Part shown: piece after piece, positions 1-6,011 of the stretch
How the letters are laid out: every line of letters begins with the position of its first letter
Position numbering within the stretch: the stretch's first letter is position 1
NCBI GenBank assembly: GCA_031265345.1
Contig: JAISCU010000250.1
Location: 1 to 14,462, forward strand
Length of the DNA: 14,462 bases
Source: Bifidobacteriaceae bacterium
Lineage (GTDB): Bacteria; Actinomycetota; Actinomycetes; Actinomycetales; WQXJ01
Direction: 5' to 3'
Program-made: the position numbers and the translations under genes
The notes under the pieces: generated by a model
Told to the model about the DNA's origin: nothing
Databases searched by the model: none
The model's input: the letters and a program-made list of their open reading frames with translations, nothing else

Positions 1-220
1 AGCTGGGAACGACAGGGGGCCTCCTCGAGAGTTGCCGATTTGCCAGACACCAGATGCATCACCCGAACCGAGGGAATCAAATGGGCAGCATCGATTACAG
101 GCTCATGCTACCCCCCGGCCTGGGCGCGGCCGCATCCAGCTCGGAGCCTGAGACTGCGAGCTCGAGCCGGCCTCATCCGCCCATCTTGCGGTTGCGAATT
201 GTGCGATTTACGATGGACAC
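1..220. other. Upstream leader region of the HTH/PIN pair, no firm gene
   Basis: I see no recognisable gene here. One short plus-strand ORF at 81-230 (49 codons) has a GAGGG Shine-Dalgarno-like stretch 7 nt before its ATG and ends inside the start of the HTH gene in another frame. It could be a leader peptide, but its Ser/Pro/Arg-rich composition resembles nothing I know and it may be chance. The right part carries the promoter described separately. The left end may hold the tail of the preceding locus, but no coding frame is convincing. Confidence 0.3.
186..214 (+). promoter_or_regulatory. Putative promoter of the HTH/PIN operon (leaderless)
   Basis: TTGCGG (186-191), a 17-bp spacer, then TACGAT (209-214) match a sigma70-type promoter. 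Six bases separate the -10 box from the ATG at 221, so transcription would begin at or next to the start codon. No Shine-Dalgarno sequence precedes that ATG, which agrees with a leaderless mRNA, common in actinobacteria. Confidence 0.5.
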
Positions 221-655
221 ATGGCCATGACCGTTGATTCCCCACGAGTCCCCCGGGTAGTCTCCATCGCCGAATTGCTGGCCGACGGCACGCAGCTGTC
301 GATCGTGGCTCCCGGCCGCGAGCCGGTCGCCCTGCCTCCCGAGTTGCGAGATGCGCTAGTCGCGGCCGCGCAAGTGCTCGAGGGGGGCGGCGAAGTGCTG
401 GTCACAGGGAAGGACCGCTACGTGACCACTCAAGAAGCTGCCGAATTCCTGGGCGTGTCCCGGCCCACGATGATCCGGATACTCGACCTCGGGGAGCTGC
501 GTTACGACCGCCCCAACAAGCACCGACGGATCAAGCTCTCGGACTTGACGGTGTACAAGGCCGAGCGCGCCAAGCGTCGCGCCGCACTAGACGAACTGCT
601 CGCGATGTCAGACGAGATGGACCAGTACGACGGCGGTTTCGTCCGGACCCGCTGA
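221..655 (+). CDS. Excisionase-family HTH protein, probable antitoxin of a PIN-domain toxin
   Basis: This 144-residue protein probably binds DNA and neutralises the PIN protein encoded directly after it. Residues about 68-115 form the excisionase/MerR-like helix-turn-helix: YVTTQEAAEFLGVSRPTMIRIL, then a wing-like segment with RPNKHRRIKLSDL, as in the 'DNA-binding domain, excisionase family' group. The N-terminal 60 residues and the acidic C-terminal tail (about 122-144) are less typical; the tail may contact the toxin. The TGA stop overlaps the ATG of the PIN gene by one base (TGATG), implying translational coupling. The start at 221 is chosen because a -10 box lies 6 bp upstream; a second ATG two codons later is possible. 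Excisionase-type HTH proteins paired with PIN_3 toxins are common in actinobacteria. The pairing is well supported, but no antitoxin activity is demonstrated by sequence. Confidence 0.85.
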   Translation: MAMTVDSPRVPRVVSIAELLADGTQLSIVAPGREPVALPPELRDALVAAAQVLEGGGEVLVTGKDRYVTTQEAAEFLGVSRPTMIRILDLGELRYDRPNKHRRIKLSDLTVYKAERAKRRAALDELLAMSDEMDQYDGGFVRTR

Positions 656-1203
656 TGCCTGACACCGCCGTATTGGACGCGTGCGTCCTTGTACCCATCG
701 CGCTTTGCGACGTTCTGCTCGAGTTGGCGGATGCCCAGTTGTTCAAGCCGCTGTGGTCGGAAACCATCCTCGCCGAGACGAGGAGGACGCTGGTGCGCAA
801 GCGGGGATTGCCGGTAGAACGTGCCGAGCGCCGATTGGCCCATATGCGGACCGCGCAGCCCGACGCCCTGGTGACGGGGTTCGAACACCTGATCACCGCC
901 ATGACGAACGACCCCAAGGACCGTCACGTCCTCGCTGCCGCGGTGCGCGCGAGAAGCAAGATGATCGTGACTGAGAATCTGGCCGACTTTCCACCCGAAT
1001 CCGTCACGCCGCACGGGATATCGGTGATCACGGCCGATGTGTTCCTGTGTCCGCCTCCTCGACCAGGAGGCGGACACTGTTTGGAGCGCCATCGAGCGGA
1101 AACGCGCGTCCTACAAGAAGCCTCCTCGAACGATGGCCGAGTTCTGCGCCCTGCTCTCCTCGACCGCTGCCCCCGGCTTCAGCTCCCGGCTGCTCGAGAT
1201 TGA
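655..1203 (+). CDS. PIN-domain ribonuclease (toxin) with frameshifted C-terminus
   Basis: PIN domains of this type cleave RNA with a metal-binding acidic centre. The core is intact: D8 in the opening VLDACVLVP, E37/E41 in WSETILAE, D89 in NDPKDRHVLAAA, and TENLADFP at 107-113. After residue 132 the frame is wrong. As read to 1203 the protein ends in a Pro/Arg-rich stretch unlike the family (182 residues). Skipping one C at 1051/1052 restores a typical C-terminus (RLLDQEADTVWSAIERKR and onward) to the TGA at 1220-1222, giving 188 residues, a usual size. The first frame by chance has no stop for about 50 codons. The active site is complete, so a product with an altered tail could still work or be unstable. 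The extra base lies in a perfect inverted repeat. A sequencing error is the main alternative to a real mutation. Confidence 0.8.
   Translation: MPDTAVLDACVLVPIALCDVLLELADAQLFKPLWSETILAETRRTLVRKRGLPVERAERRLAHMRTAQPDALVTGFEHLITAMTNDPKDRHVLAAAVRARSKMIVTENLADFPPESVTPHGISVITADVFLCPPPRPGGGHCLERHRAETRVLQEASSNDGRVLRPALLDRCPRLQLPAARD
1047..1077. repeat. Perfect 13-bp inverted repeat at the PIN frameshift
   Basis: GTGTCCGCCTCCT (1047-1059) and its exact reverse complement AGGAGGCGGACAC (1065-1077) are separated by five bases (CGACC). The extra C that breaks the PIN frame (1051/1052) is inside the left arm. Without it the left arm would have one unpaired base opposite it. The repeat lies within coding sequence, so it is not an ordinary terminator. 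Confidence 0.9.
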
Positions 1204-1222
1204 CGCCGCCGAACGGGACTGA
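1051..1222 (+). pseudogene. Displaced C-terminal segment of the PIN toxin gene
   Basis: From about 1053 the second frame reads RLLDQEADTVWSAIERKR, then a KKPPRTMAEFCALL segment, ending in LLEIDAAERD. This matches the usual C-terminal region of PIN_3 toxins: an LLDLD-like helix, then an RxPP(M/L)T..EFL helix. It is the natural continuation of the PIN frame after residue 132, reached by deleting one C. It has an in-frame ATG at 1037 but no ribosome-binding site, so independent translation is unlikely. Confidence 0.7.
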
Positions 1223-1223
1223 A

Positions 1224-1250
1224 CGGGCGCCCCGGCGCCGTTGGCGCCCG
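1224..1250. terminator. Hairpin between convergent PIN and nrdJ genes
   Basis: CGGGCGCC (1224-1231) pairs with GGCGCCCG (1243-1250), an 8-bp GC stem. The intervening segment holds a second palindrome, CGGCGCCG (1233-1240). It sits between the restored PIN stop (1222) and the nrdJ stop (1271), so it could serve both strands. There is no U-tract, common for actinobacterial terminators but leaving function unproven. Confidence 0.5.
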
Positions 1251-1270
1251 CGCTGCCCCGCTCGACCGGG

Positions 1271-4072
1271 TTAGCTGCAGCCGCTGGTGGCTCCGCAGCC
1301 CTCGCACACATGGCACGAGCCGGACGGCCTCATCTTGGTCCCGCAGGTCATGCAGATCGGGGCGTCCGCCTCACGGCCTTGGATCGCCTCGAACAACTCG
1401 GCCGTCGAATGGACCGGGCTCTTGACAGCGCCGGGCCGGCCGCGCTCGATGGCGACGTCTTGGCTGACCGATTCCGGGTCGACCTCGTCGAACTCGTCGT
1501 AGGAGCCGGTCTCCAGTTGGCGCTCGCGCTCGGCGGCGGTGTAGATGCCGAGCGCCGAGCGAGCCTCGAACGGCAGGTGGTCGAGGGCCAAGCGCCGGAA
1601 GATGTAGTCCATCACCGACTGGGCCATCCGGACATCCGGATCGTCGGTCAGCCCGGCCGGCTCGAAGCGCTGATTCGTGAACTTCTGCACGAACGTCTCC
1701 AACGGCACACCGTATTGCAGTCCGATCGACACGGCGATCGAGAAAGCGTCCATCACGCCGGCCAGGGTCGACCCTTGCTTGCCTAGTTTCAGGAAGACCT
1801 CGCCCAGCTCGCGGTGCTCGTTGTCGAAGCAGCCCGCCGTGATGTAGCCCTGGGCGCCGCCCACCGAGAACGATGTGGTGATCGAATACCGGCGCTTCTG
1901 CAACCGGCGGCGCGCGGGCTGTGGCGGCGCGGCATCGACCGCGGCCTGGTTGGAATCCTTGGAAGCCTTGGCGTCCGAGAGCGGCTGCGACACCTTGCAG
2001 TTGTCGCGATAGATCGCCAGCGCCTTGAGCCCGAGCTTCCAGCCCTGGAAGTAGACGTCCTCGATCTCCTCGACAGTGGCGGATTCGGGCAAGTTGACGG
2101 TCTTGGAGATGGCGCCGGAGAGGAACGGCTGAGCCGCCGCCATCATCCGGACATGGCCCATCGGCTTGATCGACCGTTGGCCCACGGCGCAGTCGAACAC
2201 GGCATAATGCTCCGGTTTGAGCCCAGGGGCGTCCACGACGTGGCCGTGCTCCGTGATGTGCTCGACTATGGCCTCGATGGTCTCCGGCTCGTAGCCCAGC
2301 CGCGCCAAGGCCGCCGGAACCGTCCGGTTGACGATCTGCATCGAGCCGCCGCCGACCAGTTTCTTGTACTTGACCAGCGAGAAGTCCGGCTCGATCCCGG
2401 TCGTGTCGCAGTCCATCATGAATCCGATGGTGCCGGTCGGCGCGAGGACGGAAGCCTGGGCGTTGCGCCAACCGCTCCCCTGGCCGAGGCGCAGCACATC
2501 CTCCCAGGCCTTGGACGCCGCCTGATGGACATCGCCGTCGAGCGGGGACACCGGGGTCAAGGCGTCGTTGGCCGCGTGATGTTTGCGCATGACCCGTTGG
2601 TGGGCGGAGGCGTTCTGGGCGTAGCCGTCGTAGGGGCCGACCACCGCCGCGAGCTCGGCCGACCGGCGGTAGGCCGTGGCCGTCATCAACGAAGTGATCG
2701 CGGCCGCCAGCGAGCGCCCGGCGTCCGAGTCGTAAGCCAGGCCGGATGCCATGAGCAGCGCTCCGAGGTTGGCGTAGCCGATCCCGAGTTGTCTGAAGCG
2801 CCGAGTGGTCTGGGCGATCGGATCGGTCGGGAAGTCAGCGAAGCAGATCGAGATGTCCATCGCCGTGATGATGATCTCCACGGCCCGCCCGAAGCGCGGG
2901 ACGTCGAAGGTTCCGTCCGGTTTGAGGAAGGCCAGCAGGTTGAGCGAGGCCAGGTTGCAGGACGAGTTGTCCAGGTGCATGTACTCGGAGCAGGGGTTCG
3001 AGGCCGTGATCCGACCGGTCTCCGGCGACGTGTGCCAGGCGTTGATGGTGTCGTCGTACTGGATGCCCGGATCGGCGCATTCCCAGGCCGCCTGGGCCAC
3101 CTTGCGGAACAACGCGCGGGCGTCGATCTCCTCGATCGTCTCACCGCTCAGGCGGCCGCGCAGGCCGAAGGAGTCGCCCTTCTCGACCGACCGCATGAAA
3201 TCGTCCGAGACTCGGACCGAGTTGTTGGCGTTCTGGTACTGGACCGAGGAGATGTCGCGCCCGTCCAAGTCCATGTCGAAACCGGCATCGCGCAACGCTC
3301 TGATCTTCTGTTCCTCGCGCGCCTTGGTCTGTACGAACTCCTCGATGTCGGGATGGTCGATGTCCAGGACCACCATCTTGGCAGCCCGCCGAGTGGCGCC
3401 GCCGGACTTGATGGTTCCGGCCGAGGCGTCGGCGCCACGCATGAAGGACACCGGGCCCGAGGCCGTGCCGCCTGACGACCGCAGCAACTCCTTCGAGGAG
3501 CGGATGCGGGACAGGTTGACCCCGGCCCCGGAACCTCCCTTGAAGATCATTCCCTCTTCGTGGTACCAGTTCAGGATCGACTCCATCGAATCGTCCACGG
3601 AGAGGATGAAGCAGGCCGAGACCTGTTGCGGGGACTCGGTCCCGACGTTGAACCAGACCGGCGAGTTGAACGAGAAATGCTGGTGCAGAAGCAACCAGGT
3701 CAACTCGTCGGCGAAGACGTCGGCGTCCTCCGGCGTGGCGAAGTAGCCGTTGTCGAGGCCTCCTTGGCGGTACCTGCCGACCACTCGGTCGATCACCTGC
3801 CGAAGCGAGTACTCGCGCTCTGGCGTGTCGAGCGCGCCGCGGAAATACTTGGTCGCCACGATGGTCGAGGCGTTGACAGACCAGAAATCGGGGAACTCCA
3901 CCCCATGCTGGGCGAACACCGTCTCGCCGGTCTTCCAGTTGGTCTGGACCACGTCTCGCAGTTCCCAGGCGACCTCCGCGTAGGGGTGGGTTCCGGCGCG
4001 CGAGAAGACCCGTGGGATGGCCAGCCCCCGATCCGTCTGGCGTTCTGGCTTGGTCGACACTGGTTGCGTCAT
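1271..4072 (-). CDS. nrdJ: Adenosylcobalamin-dependent (class II) ribonucleoside-diphosphate reductase
   Basis: NrdJ reduces ribonucleotides to deoxyribonucleotides using a thiyl radical generated from adenosylcobalamin, with or without oxygen. The 933-residue length fits the large actinobacterial form. Visible elements are SACFILSVDDS (C154, one of the reducing cysteine pair), the nucleotide-binding stretch GGSGAGVNLSRIRSS (179-193), NPCSE at 359-363 (N359, radical C361, E363), SSCNLASLNL (C372, the second pair cysteine) and an APTGTIGF loop. The C-terminus has the expected Cys-rich tail with CxxC pairs at 907/910 and 920/923 plus C926 and C932, for thioredoxin relay and/or zinc binding. The ATG at 4072 is chosen because AAGGGGA lies 9-10 bases upstream; the open frame extends upstream only because it shadows nrdR. 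The gene follows nrdR by 17 bp and should share its NrdR-controlled promoter. No nrdAB or nrdDG is visible in the window. Confidence 0.97.
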   Translation of the reverse strand: MTQPVSTKPERQTDRGLAIPRVFSRAGTHPYAEVAWELRDVVQTNWKTGETVFAQHGVEFPDFWSVNASTIVATKYFRGALDTPEREYSLRQVIDRVVGRYRQGGLDNGYFATPEDADVFADELTWLLLHQHFSFNSPVWFNVGTESPQQVSACFILSVDDSMESILNWYHEEGMIFKGGSGAGVNLSRIRSSKELLRSSGGTASGPVSFMRGADASAGTIKSGGATRRAAKMVVLDIDHPDIEEFVQTKAREEQKIRALRDAGFDMDLDGRDISSVQYQNANNSVRVSDDFMRSVEKGDSFGLRGRLSGETIEEIDARALFRKVAQAAWECADPGIQYDDTINAWHTSPETGRITASNPCSEYMHLDNSSCNLASLNLLAFLKPDGTFDVPRFGRAVEIIITAMDISICFADFPTDPIAQTTRRFRQLGIGYANLGALLMASGLAYDSDAGRSLAAAITSLMTATAYRRSAELAAVVGPYDGYAQNASAHQRVMRKHHAANDALTPVSPLDGDVHQAASKAWEDVLRLGQGSGWRNAQASVLAPTGTIGFMMDCDTTGIEPDFSLVKYKKLVGGGSMQIVNRTVPAALARLGYEPETIEAIVEHITEHGHVVDAPGLKPEHYAVFDCAVGQRSIKPMGHVRMMAAAQPFLSGAISKTVNLPESATVEEIEDVYFQGWKLGLKALAIYRDNCKVSQPLSDAKASKDSNQAAVDAAPPQPARRRLQKRRYSITTSFSVGGAQGYITAGCFDNEHRELGEVFLKLGKQGSTLAGVMDAFSIAVSIGLQYGVPLETFVQKFTNQRFEPAGLTDDPDVRMAQSVMDYIFRRLALDHLPFEARSALGIYTAAERERQLETGSYDEFDEVDPESVSQDVAIERGRPGAVKSPVHSTAELFEAIQGREADAPICMTCGTKMRPSGSCHVCEGCGATSGCS

Positions 4073-4089
4073 AGTTCGTTGTCCCCTTA

Positions 4090-4560
4090 TCACGAATCGT
4101 TGTCTTCGCCGGTCCCGCGTAGGACGGCGATCTCTTTCAGGAAGTCGTCTATCGACTCGAATGATCGGTAGACCGAAGCGAACCTCAGATAGGCCACCTC
4201 GTCGAGTTGCCGGAGCGGTCCCAGCACGGCCAATCCGACTTGGTGCGAGTCCACTTCCGCCACGCCGGTGGACCTGATCTGGTCCTCGACTTGATGCGCC
4301 AGCACAGTCAGCTGGTCGTCGCTGACCGCGCGGCCCTGGCAGGCCCTTCGCACCCCGCGCACCACTTTGTCCCGGTTGAACGGCTCGGTGGTGCCGCAAC
4401 GCTTGACCACGTTGAGCGCCACCGTCTCGACGGTGGTGAAACGCCGCGAACAGGCCTGGCACTGGCGACGGCGACGAGTCGACGTGCCGTCCTCGGCGGT
4501 CCGCGAATCGATCACGCGCGAGTCTTCATGACGGCAGAACGGGCAATGCACGGGGAACAC
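4090..4560 (-). CDS. nrdR: Transcriptional repressor NrdR of ribonucleotide reductase genes
   Basis: NrdR is a Zn-finger/ATP-cone repressor that reads ATP/dATP levels and binds paired NrdR boxes. The zinc ribbon is complete: [16 protein letters not shown], then [17 protein letters not shown] (CxxC...CxxC). The ATP-cone follows ([25 protein letters not shown]) and the protein ends in the conserved [17 protein letters not shown] segment. Two in-frame GTG starts exist. The one at 4551 gives the usual MHCPFC N-terminus; the one at 4560 adds three residues. I report 4560 because a TATCTT -10 box lies exactly 6 bp before it and neither start has a Shine-Dalgarno sequence, so a leaderless mRNA is the simplest reading. 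The product is 156 residues (153 from 4551). The first gene of the nrdR-nrdJ operon, it is expected to repress itself. Confidence 0.95.
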   Translation of the reverse strand: MFPVHCPFCRHEDSRVIDSRTAEDGTSTRRRRQCQACSRRFTTVETVALNVVKRCGTTEPFNRDKVVRGVRRACQGRAVSDDQLTVLAHQVEDQIRSTGVAEVDSHQVGLAVLGPLRQLDEVAYLRFASVYRSFESIDDFLKEIAVLRGTGEDNDS

Positions 4561-4562
4561 TC

Positions 4563-4578
4563 TAACAAGATATTGGGC
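4563..4578 (-). promoter_or_regulatory. NrdR box 1 (proximal), overlapping the nrdR -10 element
   Basis: Read on the minus strand, GCCCAATATCTTGTTA fits the published NrdR box acaCwAtATaTwGtgT at nearly all conserved positions (C4, A6, T7, A8, T9, T11, G13). It contains the putative -10 TATCTT (plus-strand 4567-4572), so NrdR bound here would block RNA polymerase. Confidence 0.8.
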
Positions 4579-4594
4579 CGATTCAAGATGCAAC

Positions 4595-4610
4595 CCACTA
4601 CATGTTGGGA
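4595..4610 (-). promoter_or_regulatory. NrdR box 2 (distal)
   Basis: Minus strand TCCCAACATGTAGTGG matches the NrdR consensus (C4, A5, A6, A8, T9, T11, A12, G13, T14, G15). It begins 32 bp from box 1, about three helical turns. This is the spacing known for cooperative NrdR sites in Streptomyces and E. coli, where two boxes lie on one face of the helix. Confidence 0.8.
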
Positions 4611-4631
4611 TTTGGACCGCGATTTGCCGAG

Positions 4632-4958
4632 TCACTCGCGCGGAACCTCCAGCACATCCCCCGCCTGGATTTGAGAGCCGACCAGCCCATTGATGCGCTG
4701 CAACTCGACAACCACGCTTTGAACATCTTGGCCCGGCGCCGCCGCCGCACCCGCGATTGACCACAGGGTGTCGCCGGATCGCACCACCACGCGGTGGGTC
4801 GGCACGTAGGTCTCCGCCGCCGTGGCCGCGCCGATCCGGAACGCGCAGGCCGCCAGCCCGAGGACCAGGACCGCCAGCACCACCCAACCGCGCCGAGTCA
4901 ACCCGACCGGGCGCCGGATCGACGGCACTGGCCGAACCGCGATAGTTGCGACTGTCAT
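4632..4958 (-). CDS. LysM membrane protein divergent from lexA, candidate SOS cell-division suppressor
   Basis: A 108-residue protein with a basic N-terminus, one membrane segment (about residues 24-46, [15 protein letters not shown] core) and a single extracytoplasmic LysM domain (about 55-106: [14 protein letters not shown] ... [18 protein letters not shown]) for peptidoglycan binding. The start is supported by GGAAGGAG about 6 nt upstream. Its place between lexA (divergent) and nrdR matches Rv2719c of M. tuberculosis. It also parallels yneA of Bacillus and divS of Corynebacterium, SOS-induced inhibitors of division encoded beside lexA. The shared intergenic region carries a candidate LexA box between this gene's possible -35 and -10 elements. 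Domain and topology are seen directly; the division role is inferred from family and position. A Cys at residue 38 sits inside the hydrophobic segment without a clear lipobox. Confidence 0.85.
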   Translation of the reverse strand: MTVATIAVRPVPSIRRPVGLTRRGWVVLAVLVLGLAACAFRIGAATAAETYVPTHRVVVRSGDTLWSIAGAAAAPGQDVQSVVVELQRINGLVGSQIQAGDVLEVPRE

Positions 4959-4974
4959 GACTTTCTCCTTCCGT

Positions 4975-4988
4975 AGTACACCTGTTCC
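4975..4988. promoter_or_regulatory. Candidate LexA (SOS) box shared by lexA and the LysM gene
   Basis: AGTACACCTGTTCC (on the other strand GGAACAGGTGTACT) resembles the Gram-positive/actinobacterial SOS box CGAACRNRYGTTYG. One half, GAAC/GTTC, is perfect; the other has one mismatch in the core (GTAC for GAAC). It overlaps the -35 of the predicted lexA promoter and lies close before the LysM gene start, as expected for joint LexA control. Confidence 0.5.
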
Positions 4989-5013
4989 ATTCGAGCCTGA
5001 AATGGACTATGCT
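4985..5013 (+). promoter_or_regulatory. Putative lexA promoter
   Basis: TTCCAT (4985-4990), a 17-bp spacer and TATGCT (5008-5013) form a plausible sigma70-type promoter about 50 nt before the lexA ribosome-binding site. The -35 overlaps the candidate LexA box. Confidence 0.45.
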
Positions 5014-5070
5014 GGTAGCTAACACCCCACCTCTGACACCGTTCCTATCAGCGAAAATGCGGGAGAAGCT

Positions 5071-5745
5071 ATGGAAAAGAAGACGCGAAAGAAGTACCGG
5101 AAGACCACCGAGCGCGGAATGAGCCCGCGGCAGCGGCAGATCCTCGACGTGATCAAAGAGTCGTTGGAGCGGCGCGGCTACGCGCCGTCGATGCGGGAGA
5201 TCGGCGCCAGAGTCAATCTGACCAGCCCGTCGAGCGTCAAGCACCAGCTCGAAGTCCTCGAGGAGAAGGGCTACCTGAGGCGCGACCGCCACACCCCCCG
5301 GGGCATGGAGGTCGTGGACGAGAACGCCGACATGCCCCAGTTGCTGCGCCCGGCGGCGGACGCGGAGCCCAAGCCGCGATTCGTCCCCCTGGTCGGTCGC
5401 TTCGCCACCGGAAAACCGGTCCTGGACGAACAAATGGTTGACGGCTTGTACCCTCTGCCCCGCGAGTTCGTCGGGGACGGCGAGGTCTTCATGCTCAAGG
5501 TCAACGACGATTCGATGATCGATGCCGCGATCTCAGACGGCGACCTCGTGGTGGTGCACCGCCAGCCCACGGCTGAGAGCGGCCAGATCGTCGCCGCCCA
5601 GATCGGCGACGAGGCGACCGTCAAGACCCTCGACACCTCCACCAAGCGGCTCCTGCTGAAACCAGCCAACCCGGCCTACGAACCCATCGAGGGCCACAAA
5701 GCGCGCATCCTCGGCCGCGTCACCTGCGTCATCCGCGCCCTGTAG
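5071..5745 (+). CDS. lexA: LexA repressor (SOS master regulator)
   Basis: LexA represses DNA-damage genes and self-cleaves when stimulated by RecA filaments. The winged helix spans about residues 17-82: [12 protein letters not shown], then [20 protein letters not shown], then [14 protein letters not shown]. The C-terminal S24 peptidase part has the catalytic Ser148 (NDDSMID) and Lys185 (ATVKTL). The cleavage region reads [14 protein letters not shown], so the bond at the usual Ala-Gly position is Thr113-Gly114, an uncommon P1 residue. Length is 224, with a basic Lys/Arg-rich N-terminal extension of about 16 residues before the winged helix. GGGAGAAG precedes the ATG by a few bases. It is divergent from the LysM gene across a 112-bp region holding a candidate LexA box, so autorepression is expected. 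A downstream palindrome may terminate transcription. Confidence 0.96.
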   Translation: MEKKTRKKYRKTTERGMSPRQRQILDVIKESLERRGYAPSMREIGARVNLTSPSSVKHQLEVLEEKGYLRRDRHTPRGMEVVDENADMPQLLRPAADAEPKPRFVPLVGRFATGKPVLDEQMVDGLYPLPREFVGDGEVFMLKVNDDSMIDAAISDGDLVVVHRQPTAESGQIVAAQIGDEATVKTLDTSTKRLLLKPANPAYEPIEGHKARILGRVTCVIRAL

Positions 5746-5748
5746 ACG

Positions 5749-5836
5749 GCTGGGCCCGCGAGTCGGCGTTCGGACCGTCCAGGCGGATGGGGCGAGCTCG
5801 CCCCATCTGCCGCCTCGCTGGGCCCGGAGGTCGGCG
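5749..5836. repeat. Imperfect 20-bp direct repeats flanking a palindrome
   Basis: GCTGGGCCCGCGAGTCGGCG (5749-5768) recurs as GCTGGGCCCGGAGGTCGGCG (5817-5836), 17 of 20 bases identical, 68 bp apart. The strong palindrome at 5781-5815 lies between the copies. This could be a small duplicated or inserted palindromic unit; no encoded function is evident. Confidence 0.6.
5781..5815. terminator. Strong palindrome 35 bp after lexA, probable terminator
   Basis: A perfect 20-bp palindrome, ATGGGGCGAGCTCGCCCCAT (5787-5806), is extended by AGGCGG (5781-5786) pairing with CCGCCT (5810-5815) after a 3-nt bulge. It lies in the convergent space between lexA and hflX and probably ends lexA transcription. 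There is no U-tract. A dimeric protein-binding site is possible, since the perfect palindrome has no loop. Confidence 0.5.
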
Positions 5837-6011
5837 AACGGCTTGCGCGCGACCGCTCGACCAGCCTGGACGAGGAGGTGCCTGTAGCCAGGACGTCGAG
5901 GCCTACCTCGCCCGTCGGCGGGTCGACCGTGCAGAACTCCAAGCGGAAGTGGAGGCGAGGTTTCCGGATTCCGGCATCAGGGAAGAGTTGCTAGCGCGGA
6001 TCAAGCGATGA
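5787..6011 (+). CDS. Doubtful small ORF, possibly a decayed gene
   Basis: I do not recognise this 74-codon ORF. Its only start is the ATG inside the 5787-5806 palindrome, without a Shine-Dalgarno sequence. The second half looks protein-like (DVEAYLARRRVDRAELQAEV, then PDSGIREELLARIKR; helical and charged), while the first half does not. In the neighbouring frame, 5818-5880 reads GPEVGERLARDRSTSLDEEV, also protein-like, so an older gene may have been split by a -1 shift near 5880. It overlaps the hflX 3' end by 21 bp on the opposite strand. It could equally be non-coding. Confidence 0.25.
   Translation: MGRARPICRLAGPGGRRTACARPLDQPGRGGACSQDVEAYLARRRVDRAELQAEVEARFPDSGIREELLARIKR

Noticed and set aside
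1047..1077. Programmed +1 frameshift in the PIN gene
   Set aside because: There is no typical slippery run, and the hairpin contains the shift site rather than lying several bases downstream, so the ribosome would have melted it already. A mutation fits better.
1814..3475. Long plus-strand ORF antisense to nrdJ
   Set aside because: It is a high-GC shadow of the nrdJ frame with no family motifs and no ribosome-binding site. The same holds for 6027-7769 opposite hflX and 10787-12220 opposite dapF and the pRiA4b-family gene.
1271..4462. A 1063-codon open frame for the reductase
   Set aside because: The first 130 codons are the shadow of nrdR read in another frame. The family N-terminus and a good Shine-Dalgarno sequence place the nrdJ start at 4072.
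4552..4631. Cobalamin riboswitch controlling the B12-dependent reductase
   Set aside because: Only about 80 bp lie before nrdR and 17 bp before nrdJ. That is too short for a B12 riboswitch, and the space is filled by NrdR boxes.
4090..5433. A 447-codon frame containing nrdR
   Set aside because: The upstream 290 codons are antisense or out-of-frame readings of lexA and the LysM gene. NrdR begins at the zinc-ribbon segment.
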